Assembly (NCBI RefSeq): GCF_963924675.1
Contig: NC_089232.1
Span: 32,128,842 to 32,192,841 of the forward strand
DNA: 64,000 nt
From: Phocoena phocoena
Lineage: Eukaryota > Chordata > Mammalia > Artiodactyla > Phocoenidae
Direction: 5' to 3'
Numbering within the stretch: position 1 is the first letter of the stretch; each line of letters opens with the position of its first letter. Position numbers and translations under genes: made by a program. Below are positions 11,331 through 25,689 of this stretch, in pieces. The notes below the pieces were generated by a model. That model did not search any database, had not been told where the DNA came from, and was given only the letters and a program-made list of their open reading frames with translations.

Positions 11331-12309
11331 TGTCAGCACCTTCATGAATATGGCCTTTTTTATTCCCAAAGAAGACACTGGGTCAATGGTATGGGATTTA
11401 AGGTCCATATCTGAGTGGGTGAAGCCACGACTTTATCTACAAGTAAGTATTGAGAGGGCAACCTAATGAATAATATCCAGATTTTGGCTTGATTTTAACA
11501 TCTGATTTATTACAGGCTCTTCCAGGTTCTTCGTTTCAGAAGAGAAAACAAAAATTGGAAGTCCTTGGTATATACAGTAGAAACTTAATAAATCATTGAT
11601 AGTAAACATACAGTAGGTGCTCAATATGTGCATAGTGATTTGAATCGCGTCCCATTTTCCCCTCTCTTAGTACTCAAACCCACTTGTGACTAACACTGAA
11701 TTGTAGAAGGGGCAGAAACATACATCGTTTTTCCTTCATGTTAGAAATATTTCTTGCTGCTTTCAGGATAAAATAAACTTTTAGGTACAGTCTAGCCCCA
11801 GCCTTCTCTGCAACGACTTCTATGGCTTTTCTCCTCTAGTTGGGCTTCATACAGAATCATCAAAAATGGAAAGGCTCATTTTCTTTATATATCTTGAGCT
11901 TTATCTTTCTTTTTCAGACACCTTCGTCCTATTGGCATTGGCACTGCAAATATTTTTCCAAGTTTGTGTGTGCCATACCTAAAATTCTTTTCTACTAACC
12001 TTTACTTTAAACCTCTGACACCTATCGTTTATTTTATATTCAGTTATTTCCTTATTAGGGTTTTTACTTTAGTTGATGGTTGTTTAGCATCCAAATAAGC
12101 CTTTTTGCATTCCCTACAGTTTCAACTATAGAGCACAGAAATATATTATTTCCTAGATGCTCAGGGAGCCTCTGTCATTTACTTGTGGGTTTCCTCCTTG
12201 TGAATTTTGTACAAGTTAGGGTAGGGGGTCAGTAATGCGTTTATCCACTTAATTTCCCCATGCCCTTTGCCAACAGAGGCTTCAAAAAGCTGAACAGTAT
12301 TACACAGTA

Positions 12310-12430
12310 AAGCCCATAAAGGCAGCAACTGTGTCTTACTCACCAGTGTGTTTCTAGTGTCTAGCAAAGCACCCGTACAGGCCAAGCTCTCAGTTAGCAC
12401 TGAACGAATGAATGAACGAATGAATGCATA
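12310..12430 (+). repeat. L2 LINE 3' end
   Basis: 'aaggcagcaactgtgtctta', 'tagtgtctagcaaagcaccc' and the TGAA-type tail 'cgaatgaatgaacgaatgaa' are the L2 terminus. Confidence 0.75.
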
Positions 12431-13237
12431 TCAATTTCTTGCTTGAGGAGGAAGCTGAACTTAAATGAAATAGTAGTCAAGACCTTGAGATAAGTGTAAT
12501 TCTCTGACTGATTCCTCCTCCAGAGGCTGGCATCTCCCTCCATCACTGCCTGTCTTTTTCCTCATTGTGCTTCTTTCTAACTTGGCCTGAATGAGCCTTT
12601 GTCGCTAATGAGGCTTCAGTACATTCCTATGGTGAACTGGTTTCCTGGGGCCACATATACATATAGCTCAAATGTGAAATTTGAAAGAAAAGAATTTCCT
12701 AAATATAAACATCACTTTTCAACTCTTAGATAAACCTCTTTTTCTGAATCTCTTTATAAACTGAAAGCTTCAATTAGAGAGGATTCCTTCACTTGCTTTA
12801 AGGAGTGCTTTGTAAGGGCATAAAAAAAAGGAAAAAAGAAATACTGAAGGAGAGATTACAATTTACTTTTTTTTACAATTACATTAATTTACAATTAACG
12901 TTCAGCTTTGGTTCTTAGAGGAAGAATTTCAGTGATTAATACATTTTGACAAAATTGGCTTTCGCATATTTCAAGTAATTCTTTTCCCTCCTGGTTTTAG
13001 TAGAAATGAAGGAAAAATAGTACCAATGGATTTGTTGAAAAGTTATATATGGTATTTCAACACTGCTTTCGAGAAAGGCATGGCAGATATATTTTGTCCC
13101 TTAAAACACAGAGTAATATGCAAATCCATGGAAAAGGGAAAAATACCTACCAGGTGTGAGACATGAAGATTCACTTTAAAAATGAGTTATTGTTATTATC
13201 TTTCACATATGGGACACTATTTTATCCAGGAACTTTA

Positions 13238-14661
<1,424 letters not shown>

Positions 14662-14695
14662 CTTGACTGTTTTCATAATAAATCTGCTCACTGGC
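14662..14695 (-). CDS. ANTXR1: ANTXR1 exon 5: 34-nt micro-exon in the VWA domain
   Basis: Only 34 nt, too short for ordinary open-frame detection. It encodes ASEQIYYENSQ plus the first base of G138. It is recognised by homology, by the acceptor ATATGTTTTTCAG, the donor CAAG|GTAAGA, and a phase (0 in, 1 out) that fits both neighbours. AGT at human position 136 gives Ser where I remember Arg in human. The residue lies on the helix-to-strand connection, away from the metal-site ligands in sequence. Confidence 0.93.
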
Positions 14696-15396
<701 letters not shown>

Positions 15397-16314
15397 TCAC
15401 ATGCTTTAGTCTTCTTATCTTTGTGGATAGTCTATATTGCCCAAACAGTCCCCCAAAACCCTATAGCAGGAAAGTCTTTCTAGTAAATTATCCATTTAGG
15501 GTCGGCCACAGTGTAGAATAATTGAGATTTCAAGGATTGAGAGAAAGGACACTTCAGGAATCTCCAGGTGCAGATGAAAAATTTCCATTCCCTGAACCGG
15601 ACAAAGTTTTCATTCTACATTGGAAATGAGTCTTAAGACTTGTCTTCTTAGGCAACTTTATATCAAGATGCAAAGGGCTCATGTGAGCCAGAAAAAGGTG
15701 GGTACTAAGAACCCGGGGCAAGGCCACCACAAGGACCACAGGCAGGAAGGGCAGGCGTCTGGAGCAAGCTGCCATCAGAAGAGCTGTGCCAGAGAAAACC
15801 ACGTAGTCAGCTTTGAAAATAAAGACCCAGGCAATCTATGCTTTCTAGGACGACCAAGAGTGTTTTCTGTGGGCTGGTGCCCATGTTTTCTTACTTTGAT
15901 TGCTCAAGGTGGTAGTGGGGCAGGAAGAGGAAGTGGGTTATGGTATTGGGAAAGGGTCCGATAGCAGTGGGAAACGTGAAGGTTCGGGGACCAATTAGAA
16001 TCTTTGTGGACCATTCCCTCAGAGATGTAAAACGTCTACGTTCCTGTTCCCGTCAATTAAATAGCTTCATACTGTGCTGAAAAGGGCAAGAAAGTGTAGT
16101 TTCTGAAAAAGAATATGAACTTCATTCATGAATAAGCCCATAAAGTGTTTGAAATTACCCTCCTCACTCTGGGGTTTCTTTAGGGGCCAAGGGTGGAGAT
16201 GCACAATTTAAATTAAGTGGGGACTACTATCAATTTTCTACATGTTATCTTCTAGGCCTACAGAGTTGTGAAATTGCATGGCAATAGAAAGTCAATAAAA
16301 GGTGCAACACCCTA

Positions 16315-16611
16315 GGGACTTCCCTGGTGGTCCAGTGGTAAAAGAATCCGCCTTCCAATGCAGGGGACGCAGGTTCGATCCCTGGTCAGGGAACTAAGAT
16401 CCCACATGCCTCAAGGCAAATAATCTCTCGTGCCACAACTACTGAGCTCATGCACCTCAACTAGAGAGCCCACGTGCCGCAAACTACGGAGCCCACACGC
16501 TCTGGAGCCCACGTGCCACAACTAGAGAGAGAAAACCTGTACGCCACAACTAGAGAGAATTCCTCATGCCTCAATGAAGGTCCTGCATGCCACAACAAAG
16601 ACCAGACACAG
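16315..16611 (+). mobile_element. CHR-1-type SINE with repeated internal module
   Basis: Starts GGGACTTCCCTGGTGGTCCA, with an A-box-like TGGTCCAGTGG and a B-box GGTTCGATCCC. The 3' body repeats a 'gccacaactagagag' module several times. The usual A-rich tail is replaced by a G-rich run (16613-16639). No target-site duplication seen. Confidence 0.88.
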
Positions 16612-16612
16612 C

Positions 16613-16639
16613 GGGGGCGGGGGGAGGGGGAAGCTGGGG
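16613..16639 (+). other. Canonical G-quadruplex motif
   Basis: Four G runs: G5 (16613-16617), G6 (16619-16624), G5 (16626-16630) and G4 (16636-16639), with loops of 1, 1 and 5 nt. The G-rich strand is antisense to ANTXR1, in intron 3 about 1.3 kb upstream of exon 4. Confidence 0.85.
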
Positions 16640-16644
16640 CGAAG

Positions 16645-16912
16645 TGAGAGTAGCATCGACATATATACACTACCGAATGTAAAACGGTTAGCTAGTGGGA
16701 AGCAGCCGCATAGCACAGGGAGATCAGCTCAGTGCTTTGCGATGACTTACAGAGGTGGGATAGGGAGGGTGGAAGGGAGGTTCAAGAAGGAGGGGATATG
16801 GGGATATATGTACGCATATGGCTGGTTCACTTTGTTGTACAACAGAAACTAATGCAGTATTGTGAAGCAATTATACTCCAATAAAGATCTATTACAAAAT
16901 TAAAAAAAATAA
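16645..16912 (+). repeat. Artiodactyl L1 3' end
   Basis: 'gggaagcagccgcatagcac', 'agggagatcagctcagtgct', 'tttgttgtacaacagaaact' and 'gtgaagcaattatactccaa' are the cetartiodactyl L1 3' UTR, ending in an A-rich tail. Confidence 0.85.
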
Positions 16913-16949
16913 ATTAAGCGGGGAAACTTCTTTTGAGCAGGGAAAGAAC

Positions 16950-17130
16950 CTCATGTTCACTGAGCATCCATTATATACAAGACCCTGCACAAAGATTTCT
17001 GATTTCATCCTCACAGTAACCACTCAAGGTAGGTATTACTGCCCTCATATCATAGATAAGAAAACTTGGCTTCAGAGAGATTAGTTAAGTAGGAGGGCAG
17101 AGGCTTGAGGTCAAATCTACCTGATTCAAA
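16950..17130 (-). repeat. MIR SINE, reverse orientation
   Basis: 'cattatatacaagaccctgc', 'tttcatcctcacagtaacca' and 'aggtaggtattactgccctc' read as reverse MIR. Confidence 0.75.
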
Positions 17131-17219
17131 AAAAATCTGCCCGGCTTTCTACTTTGTCAAGCGGCATAAGACAGTGGGCAGTTTTCAGTAAAACTTGAAT
17201 TAACGAACAGCAGTGGCAA

Positions 17220-17470
17220 TTTTTAACACTACCTGAGTACTTATACCGTGTCAAGCTCTGTTTGAAAAATACATGTAATTAATTTACTTATGCCTTATGA
17301 TAGCTCTTTGAGGTAGATACTAATCTCTATTTCACAGATAAGGACACTGTAACTCAGTTGAGTCACAGAGAGAGAGGCTAAGAAAGTTGCCCAAAGCCCC
17401 TCCACTACTAAGTGGCAGAGGTGGGATTTCAACCCAGATGCCCTACTCTCAGTCATTATATTAAACTGTT
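17220..17470 (-). repeat. MIR SINE, reverse orientation
   Basis: 'tttgaggtagatactaatct', 'atttcacagataaggacact' and 'ctactaagtggcagaggtgg' then 'gatttcaacccagatgccc' match reverse MIR well. Confidence 0.85.
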
Positions 17471-17759
17471 TCTCTCTTGAATAAATGAATGAAGGAATGT
17501 ATAAAATTTATTACTGGCTTATTCTGGTAATTGCTTAAAGAGGAAGCCCGATGCAGAATTAACCTTTTGTTAAAACTGATGTAATGGGGTGGTCGTGGGT
17601 GAGACTTGATTGCCAGGTTGGAGGTTTTAAAAGACAAACTGCAAAGGGTTTAGCCTGAGCCTGTCCCTGGCCCAGGCTGCTGCTGCTTCTTAGGTGCAAT
17701 ATTTAAGGCCAAGTAACTCAGACTTTGGGAAATGTACTGATTATTGTCTGCTTGTCTTA

Positions 17760-18915
17760 TCAGCGCCCAGATATCAGACCACGTGCCCAGCTGCCCTAAT
17801 CAGAAACCAGAAGCCTTCTTTGACCCCCTCTACCTTGACTCTCCTCTCTCTTGCTCCCGTACGTAATATAACATTAGATTCCATCGGTCGCGCTCTAAAC
17901 ATACCTTGAAACTGAAACTTCTTCACCTCTTCTGCCAACCTCATGGTCTGGGCGACCATCGTTTCTTACTTAGACCATTGGGGAAGTCACTGGCTGTCTT
18001 TTGACTGCCTTCTCACCCCTCCTGCATTCAATCTCCACATGGCTGCCAGTGTTCTTAAAATATGGATCAAAACATGTCATTCACTCCCCTGCTCAAAACC
18101 CTTCACAGCCATTGATTACACTTGGGATAAAACCTCAGGTCCTGGGTTTCCCTGGTGGCGCAGTGGTTGAGAGTCCGCCTGCCGATGCAGGGGACACGGG
18201 TTCGTGCCCCGGTCTGGGAAGATCCCACATGCCGCGGAGAGGCTGGGCCCATGCGCCATGGCCGCTGAGCCTGCGCGTCAGGAGCCTGCGCTCCGCAACG
18301 GGAGAGGCCACAACAGTGGGAGGCCGGGCGAACCGCAAAACAAACAAACAAACAAACAAACAAAAAAAAAAACAAACAAAACAACCCCTCAGGTCCTCAC
18401 CATGTCCTTCAAGTGCCTTCATGGGATGGATCCGCTGCCTCCTTGACAGCCTTATCTTGCACTGCTCTGCTCCCACTGCCTTCACCTGAGTCGCACTGGT
18501 CTTCCTAAGCTCCTTTCTCCAGCAGATCCTTCACACCTGCAGTCACTGCTACCTGGGGGCTGGGGAGGCTCTTTGCCCAGCTCTTCGCTGGGCTAATTCT
18601 TACCCAGACTTCAATCCCAACCTAAATATCAATTGCTCAAAGTAGCCTCATTTGACTTCCCCAATTCAAATTAGCTCCCTCAGTTAGACTTCATATGGCA
18701 CCCCACAATTGTTGCTTTATGGCACTTAGGACATTTTATAACTAATAATATTTGATTATGTGATTATCTGTTCACTTTAGTTTGTTCATTTGTTTCAGTT
18801 CTAGACTTTCCATCAGGGCTGGGCCATGTCTGTTTTGGTCTCCACTATATCTTCTGTGTCTGTTATAGTACCTGGAACATTATAGACATTCAACAAATAT
18901 TTGCTGAAGAGGTGG
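17760..18915 (+). repeat. L2 LINE, long fragment split by a CHR-2 SINE
   Basis: Left part contains 'aaacatgtcattcactcccc' and 'tgctcaaaacccttcacagc', right part 'gccttatcttgcactgctct' and the L2 tail 'tatagacattcaacaaatat'. The SINE at 18144-18386 interrupts it. Plus-strand open frames here (17694-17909, 18001-18489) are fortuitous. Confidence 0.75.
18144..18386 (+). mobile_element. CHR-2-type SINE
   Basis: Full head-to-tail copy starting GGGTTTCCCTGGTGGCGCAG, with a CAAA-repeat tail (about 18337-18386). Target-site duplication CCTCAGGTCCT at 18133-18143 and 18387-18397 is exact. Opposite in orientation to ANTXR1. Confidence 0.95.
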
Positions 18916-19469
18916 GAGGAGGAAGTAAGCTTCATTGGCCATGTGGACGGTGGCCAGGCAGGAGCTGACCTGGTAGTAATTGACTGTAGGGAAGGTCTGG
19001 GTCCATGTGGTTATAGACCATTCTCTGTGTTGTACCTCTTTACATACCCCCTCCCCCCCAATTTTAATAAATTCCATTAAAAGCCATAGTTTAATTTCAA
19101 CTCTATCATTTGGTAATGAGAAAGAGCGTACATCTATGCATTAGGAGGGTTAAAGATGACGGCGGAGTCCTCAACTGAGGCCACCAAAGGGAGGGGGAGG
19201 GTGGCATTAGCAGTCACCTGGCAGAGGGCAACTTTGCCCCGCAGGTTGGCGGTTTCATGAGGATAACAGCAAACAAGGTGGCATGAGGGTGAGGCTGGGA
19301 CAGGAAAACTGAGGTTTATTCCTGAGCACACAGAGGTGTCATCCTGAAACCCTTCGGTATAGCTGAGGGGCATTATGGGGTTGGGGGCTAATTTCTGACA
19401 ACTAGGGGGGTGGAGATTGGGCATCAAAAGTAAATGTGAACAAAAAAAGTAAATGTGGTCTTACCTTTG

Positions 19470-19679
19470 TTCATGTAAAAAATCTATTTATTTATTTATT
19501 TGCCTGCCTTGGGTCTTAGTTGCGGCACGCGGGATCTTCATTGTGGCCCGTGGGCTCTAGAGTGCACGGGCTCAGTTGCCCTGCGGAATGTGGGATCTTA
19601 GTTCCTCGACCAGGGATTGAACCCGCATCCCCTGCATTGGAAGGCGGATTCTTAACCACTGGACCACCAAGGAAGTCCC
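19470..19679 (-). mobile_element. CHR-1-type SINE
   Basis: Reverse copy: a TTTA-rich tail at the left, 'gggtcttagttgcggcacgc' body and the head reverse of AGGGACTTCC at the right. A possible diverged target duplication, TTACCTTTG (19461-19469) and TTATCTTTG (19680-19688), has one mismatch. Confidence 0.9.
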
Positions 19680-20539
19680 TTATCTTTGACTAGGTCATTG
19701 ACTAGTGAGGTTTAGGACATTTTGGTAACACTAAAATTGGAATATTGTGTTAAGACTAAAACTTTAAAAAAAAAAGAGGACTAAAAAAAGGCACAATGGG
19801 GCTGTGGAAAAGGTTCCCTGGCTTCTCTGTATTTTTTCCCTGCCAAAAAAAGTCTGGGAACTGGGGTGTTTTCTCTAAGCCTATTTCCCTTCCTTTACAA
19901 GTATTTTCTTGAGCTTTCTATTTTTTGGTACCAGAACAAGCAAAGGCTGTTTTGGAAACTGTCCTTATCCTTGATGCTTTGTGTCTGGCAAGATATGATG
20001 AGCTCACTAGTCCCAAGCAGTGGTCACACTCCCGTTATACCACCCTCCTTGGTAAAAGGTCAGATGACTTACGGCCCCACCTCCCTACTCCATGCCCCTT
20101 CTCTACGTTCCTACAACATCTAAGCAAACAAAACAGATGGTTTCATGGAAATTGTGGGTCCATTTTAATTCTGGGACAATAGGACTATTAATAAAGAGTA
20201 TTTTTTTTAATGCTCTCTTAGAAATGAAAGAAAATTGGGAGAAAGATCTTTTAAAGGGGGCGATAAGAAGCTCTCCTCTCTGAGGACTTGGTTACTACCA
20301 AATGAAATATTATCTTCCTGGGAAATGAGAGCGTCTGGGAGTCCTATGAAGACAGGCTGCTATTAAAGAGTCGCCTCTTTTCCTTGGTGGTGTCGTGTTT
20401 CTGCCAGTGTTCCTACTTAGAAGTTAAGGGCTTTCAGGCCCTATGTCTTGTGTTCCTTTTGCAAGCCCTGTAACACTTAATGACGGACCTAGAGTGATTT
20501 GTTGTTGAATGAATGACTCCAGTTTGGATGCATCCATCC

Positions 20540-20640
20540 ATAAATTCATTCATTTCCACAACTATTTAGTGAGCACACACCATGCAACCAAAACTACGCT
20601 GGTTGGTAGGGGTAGGGAGCAGGGAGAATCAGTTACAGTG
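20540..20640 (-). repeat. L2 3' end scrap, reverse orientation
   Basis: 'caactatttagtgagcacac' and 'accatgcaaccaaaact' with 'ggtaggggtagggagca' resemble a reverse L2 terminus. Diverged. Confidence 0.45.
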
Positions 20641-20872
20641 TCTGTAGGGCTTTCTCTTGCCCTCGGAATTTTTGTAAACTTCTTGAAGATTACTTTCTGG
20701 GATTCCAGTTGTATTGTGACATCTTAATATTTGCTGATGAAAACATTAAAGGATAAATGCACATAAGCACGTCAAGAAGCACTTTAACAACTTTTTAGCC
20801 CAAGTATCTCAGTGATGCTTCTACTGCAAAATCCTCCTCGGGGTTGCGCAATATCTATAAAAACAACCTCCA

Positions 20873-20896
20873 CCCCCCCCCCCCCCCCCCCCCCCC
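20873..20896. repeat. Poly-C tract, C24
   Basis: Twenty-four consecutive C residues on the plus strand, then GCCC. The ANTXR1 pre-mRNA would carry a G24 run here. Long pure C/G homopolymers are rare in mammalian DNA and prone to length error in assemblies. Confidence 0.95.
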
Positions 20897-21749
20897 GCCC
20901 AAAACCCAACATCAGCTCTGCACTATCCACTTGCCTCCTAGTAAAACAGCTTCTGTGGAACTGACTTTTCTCAAATGTCCTGCAGTTTTTGGCTTCGGAG
21001 CCTCAACTATACAGTAAACACACATCACTGTTAACCACTTATGCTACACTCACAATATTTCCAGATGTCTCAGGGCTCCAGGGTTGACTACAAAAAACAT
21101 GAAGTAAACAGAACAGAATAGCAAAGATTAATTAAAGACATTTTTGCTGTTACTTTGGAGTCTTAAGTCCCACAACCAACTCTGATCATTTGTTTATAAT
21201 GTATAGAAATCATGTCCTCTTTGTGATCTTTACCAAAGAATAGGCCAATATGATTAATGACAACAGGATGAATGTTGAACCAAAGATTCTTTGCTATATT
21301 TTTTTAAAGTGAGGTATAAGTTATATACAGTAACATGCGCAGGTATTGATTAATTTCCATTATCATTGTCGACTTTATTTCTATTACTTTGTTCTTAATA
21401 TTCCTTTATTCTCTTTTAATATCTGTAGGATCTATAGTAATATCCTCCCTTTCATTTCATTTTAGCAGTTGCTGTATGGAGAGTTATCCTTATTTTATGA
21501 CAGGCTACCAAAAGTTAATATTCTGCCTCTTCTCATATAATGGAAAAACCCTTTACTATTATACTTCCATGTAATTCCCTCTCAACCTTTGTGCTATTGT
21601 TGTCACATATTCTACTTATGTATACGTAATTCACTCCAAAATACAGTGTTAATTGTTTCTGTCTTAAATAATCATCTTTTTATGACATTAAGAAAATAGT
21701 TACCATTTCTGGTACCCTCCCTTTTTATGTAGCTTTCGTTTACACCTGG

Positions 21750-22720
21750 TATCATTTTTTTCTCTGCTTAAAGAATTTTTTTAGCCTTTATTTATTTATT
21801 TTGTAGTGCAGATTTGCTGGTGATGATTCTCTTAGCTCTTTTTTCTTTCTAGAAATGTCTTAATTTCACCTTCAATTTTAAGGATGTTTTCACTGGATAC
21901 AGAGTTCAAAATCGACTTTTCTTCCCTTTTATCTCTTTAAAGAGATTGATCCTGTCTTCAGGATTGCATGTGTTTTTTTTTTCAGTGAAAAGTAAGTGAT
22001 TTTCACTGTTGTTCCTCTGTAATATGTCTTTTCCCTCCCCCTTGGACTGCTTTTAAGATTCCTACCTTATTCTGGTTTTCAAGAATTCAGCTGTGATGTG
22101 CTTAGGTTATTATTATTATTATTATTTTTGTATTTGTCCTGTTTGAGGTTCTTTCAGCTTCTTGAATCCGTGTGTGGAACGAATCCGTGTGTGGCATTCT
22201 AATTACACATATATTAGATCACTTGATATTACCCCACAAATAATAGGATCTGGTTCATCACCCCCCCCATCTTTTCCCTTTCTCTTTCAGTTTAAATAAT
22301 TTCTATTAATGTGTTTTTAAGTTCATTAATCCATTTTCTGCAGAAAAAATTTTCAGTCCACAGTTTTCACTCGGTTTTCTTTTTTTTTTTCCAGATATCC
22401 CATGTTTTCCTCCATTATATTCACCTTCTCTTGTAAATTCTTTATATGTTTATAATAGTTGTTTAAACATCCCTGTCTACTAATTCCAATAATTGAGTCA
22501 TTTGTGTTTTTCTCTTGATTATGGATTACATTTTCCCACTTCTTCCCATGTCTCACAATCTTTTAACATATTTCACACATTGTATACATTTTAAAAAGCA
22601 GTGGAAACTTAGGTATAATATTGATTTGTTTTGTTGACTCATTGCAGAGTGTAAGCCTTTTATCTTTGTAAGCTGGGGTGGGAAGCTGAATATTTAGATT
22701 CTCCCTTGAGTTAGGTTGAT
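21750..22720 (-). repeat. L1M 5' region, antisense orientation
   Basis: 'tttgctggtgatgattctct', 'cagctgtgatgtgcttaggt' and 'gttctttcagcttcttgaat' are the complement of the old L1M 5' region. An ATT-repeat (22109-22126) and a 17-bp direct duplication (about 22164-22197) sit within it. Confidence 0.6.
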
Positions 22721-24099
22721 TTTGGGTTGCAACACAGCTTTAATTACAGTGTATTCCCTAGAGTGTTATTGCCCGAAGTCCCAGCCTTCTGCCCTGCCCC
22801 GCCTTTGTGATCTTTCCTGTATTTGAGGTGTGAGGGAGTTAGGCACAGCTTCAGATAATTTCGCTTAACCTTAGGATTCCAGAATCCAAGTATTCATGGG
22901 ATTAAGTGATTTTTCTCTGCTTTTCAACAAGTCCTCCACCGCTACTTTCTTGGGAAAATGCAGAGGTGTGGGTGAGAGGGAAGAATTATTAGGCTAAGAA
23001 ATTTCTTTTTTCATTGGGGCTCTTTCAGAGAATCCATCCCTCTGGCACACATTGTTGTCTAAGGCTCAGTTGACTTTTCCTCATGCCTGAAAAGTCTCTG
23101 TCCATGGCTGGCCTACATTTCCAATTTCCCTAGCCAGATCAGGCATCCACCTCCAAGTATGGAAGTTTCCGTAGATCTCTGATCAGCTCTATAGGGCTTG
23201 TTTCTCTCTAATTCAGTTCATCAGTGCTTCCTGTGTGTCTGCTAGCCCCAGAAGAACATGTGAATTCTATTTTGTCTGGACTTTTCTGGTTGACCATGGA
23301 AATGAAGGTTTTTCATATGCCTCTACATCCTAACTAGAAACAGACATACTGAAAAGGCTTTTTTCTAAACATTTGTGACTACACATTTGTTTCAAGTCAG
23401 GAAGAAATACTGGAGATGATTACCAGCATCTAAATATACTTTAATATCTTTCATCTTAACAAAATAAATCTTCTATGACCCCACATCTCCCTCTAGCTAT
23501 TGACCAATTCAATGCATTTCTCTTCAAAACACAACTTCTTGAAAGAGTACTCACTTCCTAATTTTTCCTGGTAAAGATTTCAAATGTGAAGTGATCTTTG
23601 ACTATACATCTGTTCATAGCGGATGAGCGAGGCTAAGACTTGTTGGAAGCTCTGTGTGCATGGACGGGTATGCCAGTTGGTGGATGATCAGTTTTTGTCA
23701 ACAGGATCTTTTCATTAAGGACCCTCAAATATCAATGGATGAGCATTTTTCCCCCTCTGAAATACTTATTTCTACAGGGAAGTAGTTTTCAAACTCTTTC
23801 CTTTGTGCTAGGTCTGGAATTGACAAAGGGGAGGGTTGGAAGTAGCAACATTTGTTATGCACGTCTCCATAATCTCCCATGCCTGGTGTCCATCCAGGAA
23901 ACCATTCTTGTTTAATTTTGCCAGAGAACATACTTCTCTTTTTTGGTGGAGCTGGAAAAGGGGTCATTTTCAAATTGTAGTGGAGGCGAGTAGTTCTGAA
24001 GGTTGAAAAGGTCCTTTAAACATAGTCCAATCTTCACCCCGTAACCCTTCCTTTCCAAGATTCTGCAAGGCTACAAGGCTAGTTCCTCTTCAGTATCTC

Positions 24100-24665
24100 T
24101 TCTTCAGGATTACATCTGACTGCTTATATCACTTGCCACTCCCTGTATTCTTTCTGTCCTCATCTGTGGTGTTCTTATGGTTAAATATTTCTTAATTTCC
24201 TCCAATCTGTGGTGGTGTTTTACCTTCTCCTGATTTTGGGTGCTTTTTGCAAGCAAAAGGGCTAAAAACGTCATTACCCCTCAATTGAAGATTGAAAGCC
24301 CTCACCTTTTAACCTATTTTGCAATGACTTTTGTCTCAACAGTTCTGCTGAAATGGGCTTTGTGAAGGTTCCCCAGTGATCTCCACATTCCCAATCCAAT
24401 GGTCACTTCTCTGGCTTCCTCTTACTCAGCCTCTTACAGCATCAGACACAGTTAACCTCCCTCTCAATTTAAAATGCTTTCTTCTCTTGACTCCCATCAC
24501 AGCATCCTCTCTCCATCTCCCTCATCAGGTGTTCTTTCTCATATTTCTGTGTAGGCTTTTCCTTCTCTTTTAGAACTCTAAAGATTGGAGGGCCCCAGAA
24601 TCCAGATCCCCTTATTCTTATACCTACACTGTCTTACAAGGCAATCTCACTCTTCCCATGGCTTC
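24100..24665 (+). repeat. L2 LINE, ORF2-derived fragment
   Basis: 'ccccagtgatctccacattc', 'caatccaatggtcacttctc', 'agcatcagacacagttaacc' and 'gaactctaaagattggaggg' follow the L2 ORF2 3' portion. No open frame remains. Confidence 0.65.
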
Positions 24666-24669
24666 AGTG

Positions 24670-24790
24670 CCATTCACAAGAGCGTGGATTTTGGAGGAAG
24701 ATAGACTTGGGATTGAATCATAGTTCTGCCACTTCCGACACATGTCAACCTTTGATTTTTCAAATGTAAAGTGAAGGTGTGGAACTATAA
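24670..24790 (+). repeat. MIR SINE fragment
   Basis: 'agagcgtggattttggagga', 'tagacttgggattgaatcat' and 'agttctgccacttccgacac' match the MIR 5' half. Confidence 0.7.
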
Positions 24791-25689
24791 GATCTACCAG
24801 CTTCCTTCCAGCTCAGAGTCCGGCACCTGATTTTATGTGGGGACCAATGGTTGAAACAGAAACAGAACCTGGGAATTTGCTGGGAACTGGAGAGGCCACA
24901 TTTGGCAGACAGCAGTAGTCCACAATGTGACACAGGGTCAAGTGCAGACCAGTAACCAAAGTTCGCTAAGAGGAGCCCATCAAGGAATTTCCAAATTCCC
25001 AAGCTGTCCTAAACTGGCATAAAGGACAGGAACAATGGATCAATCACAGGGCAATGTGATGAATTTGTCCAAACAAACTCCTCTGTACACAACTCTATTT
25101 TGGTTGGTTTCTCATCTGTGCAGTGGTTTTCACCATGCAGTTTCCTATGGCAACACTTGGCTTTTGAAACAAATCCCTGTAAGACCTTTCCCATCACTAA
25201 CACTTTCCCCTAGTTGAGTCACACTTTGCAGGAGATGGGAATGGTGGAAAGAAAGTTGGCTCCATAGTCAGGGTTGCGCAAATATGTACCTTTATCCCAT
25301 GAGAACCTTTAGGTCCATGTTCCTCTTCGTTCACTAGGGACTAGGTCTCACCTGGTGCTGGTGGCATCTAAAATGGTCAGGTTGATATACTTGAGCTTAG
25401 TACTGCTGACCACAAGGAGTGTTTGGAAGGGCATAGGGTAGAGTGGCACCCTACCAGTCCCGTGCAACAGAGAATGAGTCCAGGGTCACCCTCTCAGATG
25501 GAAGCTGAAGCAGGCAGCCCTAGGGTAGATGATAGACAAGAGTCTGCTATTTCGGTCAGGCTGGAGAAGGTTACACTTCTCTACAAAGACAGGACTTCCT
25601 TATCACACTTTGGAGCAATATTGGGCTGGAGGTGGGGGTAGGTAGGAGTATACTAGGTCCACACCAGATAATCCAACCCACAAGTCAAA

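Noticed and set aside
18144..18230. tRNA gene-like A and B boxes in SINE heads
   Set aside because: They are the tRNA-derived promoters of SINEs. No complete cloverleaf or anticodon arm is preserved, so no tRNA gene is called.
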